A stretch of 64,000 nucleotides of DNA, taken from contig CAYQBG010000004.1 in assembly GCA_964415675.1 (NCBI GenBank), positions 124,001 to 188,000 of the forward strand. Reading direction: 5' to 3'. Made by a program: the position numbers and the translations under genes. Source of the DNA: UBA5336 sp964415675. Lineage in GTDB: Bacteria > Pseudomonadota > Alphaproteobacteria > Caulobacterales > Hyphomonadaceae. The notes beneath the pieces were generated by a model. The model did no database searches and was not told the DNA's origin. It worked only from the letters and a program-made list of their open reading frames with translations. This document shows, piece after piece, positions 60,030-64,000 of the stretch. Within the stretch, counting starts at the first letter, position 1. Every line of letters begins with the position of its first letter.

Positions 60030-60812
60030 ATGATCATCAGGACCAGCCTGGCCGCCGCAGCCTTCTTGACAGCAGGCGCGACCGCTTCAGCGCAGGGTTA
60101 CGGATATGACCGTGGATATGGCAATGGCTACGGTTATGACGCGCAAGCCGCCAGTGCCTATGGCCAGCAACGCGCCAATGAACGCTGCCGGGACGCCCAG
60201 GACGACCAGAAGCTGGCGGGCGCCTTGGTTGGCGGCGTGCTCGGGGCTGTTGCAGGCGGTCTGATCGTCGAGAACAACACCGACGACGAATATCGCTATG
60301 CTCGTCATGGCCGAGATTATGGGCGTCGCGGACATCGCGGTTATCGCGGTTACCGCAGACATGGCCGCCATGGCGGCTACCGCTACAAGGACAGCAATGA
60401 CGGGGAAGTCGCCGCCGGCGCCATTCTCGGCGCCGTGGTCGGCGGGCTCGCCGGCAGCCAGTTGGCGAAAAGCACGGTCAATTGCGACACACAGTGGAAA
60501 TATGACGTCCCGCCCCCGACCCGTTCGGCCCATGGCCCCGGTTGGGAGTCAGGCCCGCAACGGGTCAGCGCGCGCACGCAATATCCCTTCCCTGAAGAGC
60601 CGCTATATGGCGGCACCTCTGGCCAGACGGTCGGGCAGGACTGCGAGCGGGTCTGGCGCGAGACCCGCATGCCCGATGGCCGCGTGGTTCGCGAACAGGT
60701 GATGGCTTGCCGTGACGGCCAGATCCGCCGTGGTACCGGCAGAGATTATGGCGAATGGGAAATACGCGAAGGCTGCGGGCTTCAGACCCGCGATCCCGAC
60801 TGTATCGGCTAG
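60030..60812 (+). CDS. Glycine zipper 2TM domain exported protein
   Basis: The 260-residue product has a signal peptide (about residues 1-21, AAAFLTAGATASAQG), a Gly/Tyr-rich segment, and two glycine-zipper hydrophobic stretches (LAGALVGGVLGAVAGGLIV and GAILGAVVGGLAGSQLA). These are separated by an Arg/His/Tyr/Gly-rich linker. A Cys-containing C-terminal domain ends QTRDPDCIG. Such proteins are envelope-associated, sometimes near surface-antigen type functions. The ATG at 60030 is chosen since GGAGAG is correctly spaced. Confidence 0.8.
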   Translation: MIIRTSLAAAAFLTAGATASAQGYGYDRGYGNGYGYDAQAASAYGQQRANERCRDAQDDQKLAGALVGGVLGAVAGGLIVENNTDDEYRYARHGRDYGRRGHRGYRGYRRHGRHGGYRYKDSNDGEVAAGAILGAVVGGLAGSQLAKSTVNCDTQWKYDVPPPTRSAHGPGWESGPQRVSARTQYPFPEEPLYGGTSGQTVGQDCERVWRETRMPDGRVVREQVMACRDGQIRRGTGRDYGEWEIREGCGLQTRDPDCIG

Positions 60813-60987
60813 GGCCGGTTCGGACGGCTCAGCAACTGTGCTGGACACCTGTCAGGAAGCAGGAGACCCGCGTGCCCGGGCCTGGGCCCTCCACGAATCA
60901 GCCCGGAGCCTTCGCCGGCAGGCCCCGGCTCAGGGCCGGCGATGCGGGTGAACAGTGAGATGAGTGTGTTGTTTCAAAGGTGAAAAA

Positions 60988-61035
60988 TCCTCATCCTGAG
61001 GAGCGATCCGTTCAGGATCGCGTCTCGATGGATGG
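60988..61035. repeat. Dispersed palindromic repeat, CATCCTGAGGAG...GCGTCTCGAAGGATGG type
   Basis: The sequence contains TCCTCATCCTGAGGAGCGATCC and GGATCGCGTCTCGATGGATGG around a GTTCA loop. The inner arms GCGATCC (61003-61009) and GGATCGC (61015-61021) are perfect, and GAG/CTC extends them. This CCTCATCCTGAGGAG...CGTCTCGAAGGATG class is common between alphaproteobacterial genes. The flanking 60813-60987 is GC-rich, with an imperfect long hairpin (60866-60949), and no gene. Confidence 0.75.
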
Positions 61036-61094
61036 TTGCACGGATAGTGTTGCACAACTCATGGAATTAAACTCGTGGCGTTTTCAATGGTCTG

Positions 61095-61829
61095 TCAGAA
61101 GACCCGCCGGGCGTGAAACAGCCGCTCGGCATTGCCGTCCCCGCCGGGAATGGGACTGTCTGTCCAGGCGCGCACCGCCCAGCCCTCAGCAGCGAGCCAG
61201 TCCGACAGGGCGCTGGCTGCCGCATCGACAGGCGCATCCGGGCGAACCCGCCCGCCCTTGCCGATATGGGCGCGGCCAACTTCGAATTGCGGCTTGAACA
61301 GGGCCACAAGATCGCTGTGCACGGCGGCAAGCGCCAAGGGACGCGCCAGCAGCTTGGCCAATGAGATGAAGCTGACATCGGCCACAAGGAGCTGGGGCGG
61401 TTCGCGCACCTGCCCGGCGACGAGGTCTCGCGCATCGCAGCCTTCAAAGAGGGTTACGTGCGGATTGGCGCGCAGGCGCGGATGAAACTGCCCATGCCCG
61501 ACATCCACCGCAATCACATGGACCGCCCCGCGCTGCAGGAGGACATCGCTGAATCCGCCGGTCGAGGCGCCGATATCAAGACAGGTCTTCCCGTTCGGAT
61601 CGACTGCGAAAGCTTCAAGCGCATGGGCAAGTTTGAGCCCCCCGCGCGAGACATAAGGGTGCGCCGGCTCGGCCCGGATCACAGCATCGCGCGCAAGTTT
61701 GTCGGACGGTTTGGCGACCGCCACGCCGTCGGCCGTGACACCGCCTGCCTCGATCGCTGCACGCGCAGCCGCGCGGCTGTCGAAATGGCCCAGTTCGACC
61801 AGAATCCGGTCAGCACGCTCGCGCGACAT
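61095..61829 (-). CDS. tlyA: TlyA-family rRNA 2'-O-methyltransferase
   Basis: TlyA methylates ribose in 16S/23S rRNA. The 244-residue product has an N-terminal S4 domain (RADRILVELGHFDSRAAARA) and a FtsJ-like methyltransferase with motif I LDIGASTGGFSDVLLQRGA, then DVSFISLAKLLAR and VALFKPQFEVGR. The family's old name is hemolysin A, but rRNA methylation is the established activity. It is alone here; dxs, its usual neighbour, is not present. The ATG is at 61827-61829. Confidence 0.93.
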   Translation of the reverse strand: MSRERADRILVELGHFDSRAAARAAIEAGGVTADGVAVAKPSDKLARDAVIRAEPAHPYVSRGGLKLAHALEAFAVDPNGKTCLDIGASTGGFSDVLLQRGAVHVIAVDVGHGQFHPRLRANPHVTLFEGCDARDLVAGQVREPPQLLVADVSFISLAKLLARPLALAAVHSDLVALFKPQFEVGRAHIGKGGRVRPDAPVDAAASALSDWLAAEGWAVRAWTDSPIPGGDGNAERLFHARRVF

Positions 61830-61895
61830 TGAATTCCCTCCTCAGCAAAGCACCTGTAGGATGACACGCGATCGAAACATAATGGAGATCCGATC

Positions 61896-62486
61896 ATGAT
61901 CCGCCCCCTTCTTCTTGCCGGCGCCTTTGCGCTGCCCGCCTGTGGCCAGTCGACTGAGCCCGCCGATACACCATCGCCGGCGCCAGCAGGCGAATCCGCG
62001 GACGCAGCCGCGCCAGCCGCCACGCCGGACCCGCGCCTTGAGACCTCGATTATCGGCGACAGCGGCGAGGAAATCGGAACGGTCGAGCTGGTGGAAGGCC
62101 CGAATGGCGTTCTGATGACGGTCACTCTCGTGGATGCGAGTCTTGCCGAAGGCTGGCACGGGCTGCACGTCCACGCTGTCGGAGACTGTTCCGACACTGG
62201 TGATTTCAAGCGCTCCGGCGGGCATCTCGGCAAGGTCGAGGGGGGGCATGGCCTTCTCAATCCGGAAGGCCCGGAAAAGGGCGACCTGCCGAACATCCAT
62301 GTCGATGCCAACGGCGCTGCAGCGGCGCAGATCTTCTCAAGCCTGTTCTCCTTCGGCGACATTCAGGATCAGGACGGCGCCGCCCTGATCATGCATGAAT
62401 CATTGGACGACCATATGAGCCAGCCCATTGGCGGCGCGGGCGCACGGGTCGGATGCGCCGTGCTGAGCGATGGGAGCGGCGAATAA
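61896..62486 (+). CDS. sodC: Cu,Zn superoxide dismutase, exported
   Basis: SodC removes superoxide in the periplasm. The 196-residue product has a lipoprotein-type signal ending LPAC (Cys16) and a Ala/Pro-rich linker. The SOD fold follows with GLHVHAVGDC (Cu ligands), HLGKVEGGHGLLNPEGPEKG and DLPNIHVDANG (Zn and bridging His), and HESLDDH. The final disulfide Cys lies in ARVGCAVL. GGAG precedes the ATG. It converges with the SDR gene. Confidence 0.95.
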   Translation: MIRPLLLAGAFALPACGQSTEPADTPSPAPAGESADAAAPAATPDPRLETSIIGDSGEEIGTVELVEGPNGVLMTVTLVDASLAEGWHGLHVHAVGDCSDTGDFKRSGGHLGKVEGGHGLLNPEGPEKGDLPNIHVDANGAAAAQIFSSLFSFGDIQDQDGAALIMHESLDDHMSQPIGGAGARVGCAVLSDGSGE

Positions 62487-62499
62487 GCGCCCCGGATAC

Positions 62500-63270
62500 T
62501 CAGAAATTGACCCGGTTCGACAGGGCGCCATCAATGATCAGATTGGCGCCCGTGGTGTAGGAGGAGAGCGGGCTTGCCAGGAAAACTGCCGCATTGGCAA
62601 TCTCTTCAGGCGTCGCCATGCGTTTTGTCGGGTTCCGGGCCAGCGCCGTCTTGAAGAAATCCGGCATGTTGGTCTCGACCATGTTCCAGACACCGCCCTC
62701 GAAATAGACCATGCCCGGTGAAACGACATTCACACGAATACCAGCAGGCGCATGCTGGCGGGCCAGCCCTTTGGCCATATGGATGAGACTCGCCTTGATC
62801 GGACCGTAGGAGCCGGCATTGTCGGCCTGTGCGGCGGAGATGGACGAGATGATGACGAAGGCCGCATCGCCCGATGCCTCGGCGGCTTTCGCCAGATGCG
62901 GCTCGGCCGCGCTGAAGGCATTGACGGCGCCGAGCACATCGAGCTCGAAATTCTGGCGCCAGCTTTCCTCATCATTGCCCTGCGCCATGGCACCGGCATT
63001 CGACACAAGGATATCAACCCCGCCAAGCCTGTCGGCCACCTCGCCGATCCAGTCTTTCAGTGCATCGCCATCCTTGATATCTACAGCTTTTCCGGTGACC
63101 CTGACACCTGTTCCGGATAGCTCATCCACCGTCGCCGACACCTGGTCAGCCTTGCGCGCGCAGATCGCGATATTGGCGCCTTCAGCGGCAAGCGTGTCAG
63201 CAATGCACCGGCCGATGCCCCGCGTGCCGCCGAGTATCAATGCCGTCTTTCCCTTCAGTCGCAAATCCAT
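62500..63270 (-). CDS. SDR family NAD(P)-dependent oxidoreductase
   Basis: The 256-residue product is a classical short-chain dehydrogenase. The cofactor motif is LILGGTRGIGRCIADTLA, NNAG-like sequence is VSNAGAM, and the catalytic Ser-Tyr-Lys is in SSISA...GSYGPIKASL. The C-terminal PEEIANAAVFLASPLSSY is typical. Substrate is unknown. NAD or NADP use cannot be settled. The ATG is at 63268-63270, and the histidine kinase end lies 67 bp upstream. Confidence 0.9.
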   Translation of the reverse strand: MDLRLKGKTALILGGTRGIGRCIADTLAAEGANIAICARKADQVSATVDELSGTGVRVTGKAVDIKDGDALKDWIGEVADRLGGVDILVSNAGAMAQGNDEESWRQNFELDVLGAVNAFSAAEPHLAKAAEASGDAAFVIISSISAAQADNAGSYGPIKASLIHMAKGLARQHAPAGIRVNVVSPGMVYFEGGVWNMVETNMPDFFKTALARNPTKRMATPEEIANAAVFLASPLSSYTTGANLIIDGALSNRVNF

Positions 63271-63337
63271 CCCATTGTCTCCTTTTCAGGAAGTCTGACG
63301 GACGGCGAGGGTGTTTGTCGAGAGGCCGCACGCGTAT

Positions 63338-64000
63338 TTATCCGGCCTGGCGCGCGAGTGCCGAGCCGGCCGACGCGATCAACATGTCAAACGTGAGGGC
63401 GACCAGCTGACTTCCCCTGAGCGGTTTCAAGGCAGTAAGCGCGAACCCGGCGCGCTCGCATGCGGTACGCCGTTCGGGGCTGCTGTCTGCGCTCAGGGCC
63501 ATCGCGGGGGTCTGTTGATTGGGACCGTTGCCTGATCTGAGCCCACGGATGAAGGAGTCTCCATCCCCGTCTGGCAGGTGGATATCGCAGATGATCGCCT
63601 GATAAGGCTTGTGAGCGAGGCGTCTTGCGGCCTGGGCGAGATTGAGGGCGATATCGACCTTCCAGCCCGCCGCCTCCAGGGCCGAACGGGCAAGCGCGAG
63701 GCTGGGCGCATGGTCCTCGACGAGAAGCAGCTCTCCAAGCTCGACCGATTGTCGGCGCGCCAGAGGCGCAGGCCCGGCGCCGGCGTCGGATGATGGCTCG
63801 CGAACCGGGAGACGCAGTTCGAAGGCTGCGCCGCCGGTTTGGCTATCGAGAACGCTGAGGTCCCCGCCCATCGACCTGGCCGTCTGGCGGGCAATATGCA
63901 GCCCAAGACCATGGCCCGGCGCTAGAGCCGCAGTGTCATCAATGCGGTGGCTGGCGTTGAAGATTGCCTGTTTGTCAGCATCGGCGATTCCTCGCCCGCC
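63338..64000 (-). CDS. Hybrid sensor histidine kinase, C-terminal part
   Basis: The 220 visible residues (the N-terminus lies outside the window) are the end of a two-component hybrid kinase. The HATPase G1 box is GGRGIADADKQAIF and the G2 box GHGLGLHIARQTARSMGG. A receiver domain follows from about LLLVEDHAPSLALA, with the phospho-accepting Asp in IICDIHLPDGDGDSF and the conserved Lys in LKPLRGSQL. Typical upstream features (sensor, HisKA) are off the window. A phosphotransfer partner is unknown. Confidence 0.88.
   Translation of the reverse strand, partial: GGRGIADADKQAIFNASHRIDDTAALAPGHGLGLHIARQTARSMGGDLSVLDSQTGGAAFELRLPVREPSSDAGAGPAPLARRQSVELGELLLVEDHAPSLALARSALEAAGWKVDIALNLAQAARRLAHKPYQAIICDIHLPDGDGDSFIRGLRSGNGPNQQTPAMALSADSSPERRTACERAGFALTALKPLRGSQLVALTFDMLIASAGSALARQAG

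Overview
The window reads as a chromosomal segment of an alphaproteobacterium, most likely from the Hyphomonadaceae/Maricaulaceae neighbourhood (inference; no 16S is present). Supporting signs are the high-GC codon use, the gene orders bamE / cytochrome bc1 chaperone-plsX-fabH-ihfA, panB-YfgM-like-bamB-der, glyQ-glyS-ppdK and petABC-mtnP-apt, and a 6S RNA in front of the 5-formyl-THF cyclo-ligase gene. Coding density is high, nearly everything is housekeeping, and there is no prophage, complete insertion sequence, CRISPR array, rRNA or tRNA.

Layout. 1-8.5 kb: ihfA (partial), fabH, plsX and a bc1-assembly chaperone on the minus strand, with bamE divergent; then der, bamB, a YfgM-like protein, panB and a RusA-type resolvase. 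8.5-14 kb: fumC, a toxin-antitoxin pair in which the antitoxin is an HTH-CcdA fusion, two small genes, an RluB-type pseudouridine synthase and a cytochrome P450. 14-15 kb: a low-GC GYF-domain membrane protein bracketed by two paired palindromic repeats. 15-29 kb: phoH, a gamma-carbonic-anhydrase-like protein, thiD with a methyltransferase, a SleB-type hydrolase, ppdK, glyS (strikingly enlarged), a CDGSH protein, glyQ and lon. 29-40 kb: an HMCES/YedK protein, exported MsrB, a repeat protein with a tail-fibre-like tip, apt, mtnP, a globin, the cytochrome bc1 operon, hemF, an AbrB/Doc toxin-antitoxin pair and tspO. 40-48 kb: two acyl-CoA dehydrogenases, a GDSL autotransporter and a three-gene DUF547/TVP38/flavoprotein module. 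48-51 kb: rpmH-rnpA-yidC-engB. 51-64 kb: a phytase-like lipoprotein, 6S RNA, 5-FCL, a GGDEF protein, an MBL hydrolase, an ATP-grasp-like protein, a DUF442 protein, two peptide-ABC permeases, methyltransferases, tlyA, sodC, an SDR and the C-terminal part of a hybrid histidine kinase.

Genes that work together. fabH and plsX feed fatty acid and phospholipid synthesis. BamB and BamE belong to the outer-membrane assembly machine. The bc1 chaperone at 2.2 kb presumably serves the petABC product encoded at 35-38 kb. MtnP releases adenine, which Apt recycles. GlyQ and GlyS form one tRNA synthetase. RpmH, RnpA, YidC and EngB form the conserved ribosome/RNase P/membrane-insertion block.

Most unusual points: a glyS gene carrying an in-frame palindromic repeat plus a roughly 165-190-residue low-GC insertion; the HTH-CcdA/CcdB module with a perfect palindrome at its start; an AbrB-Doc pair whose Doc lacks the motif histidine; a nested palindrome after ppdK; BIME-like repeats around a probably acquired gene; and a CDGSH gene inserted between glyQ and glyS.
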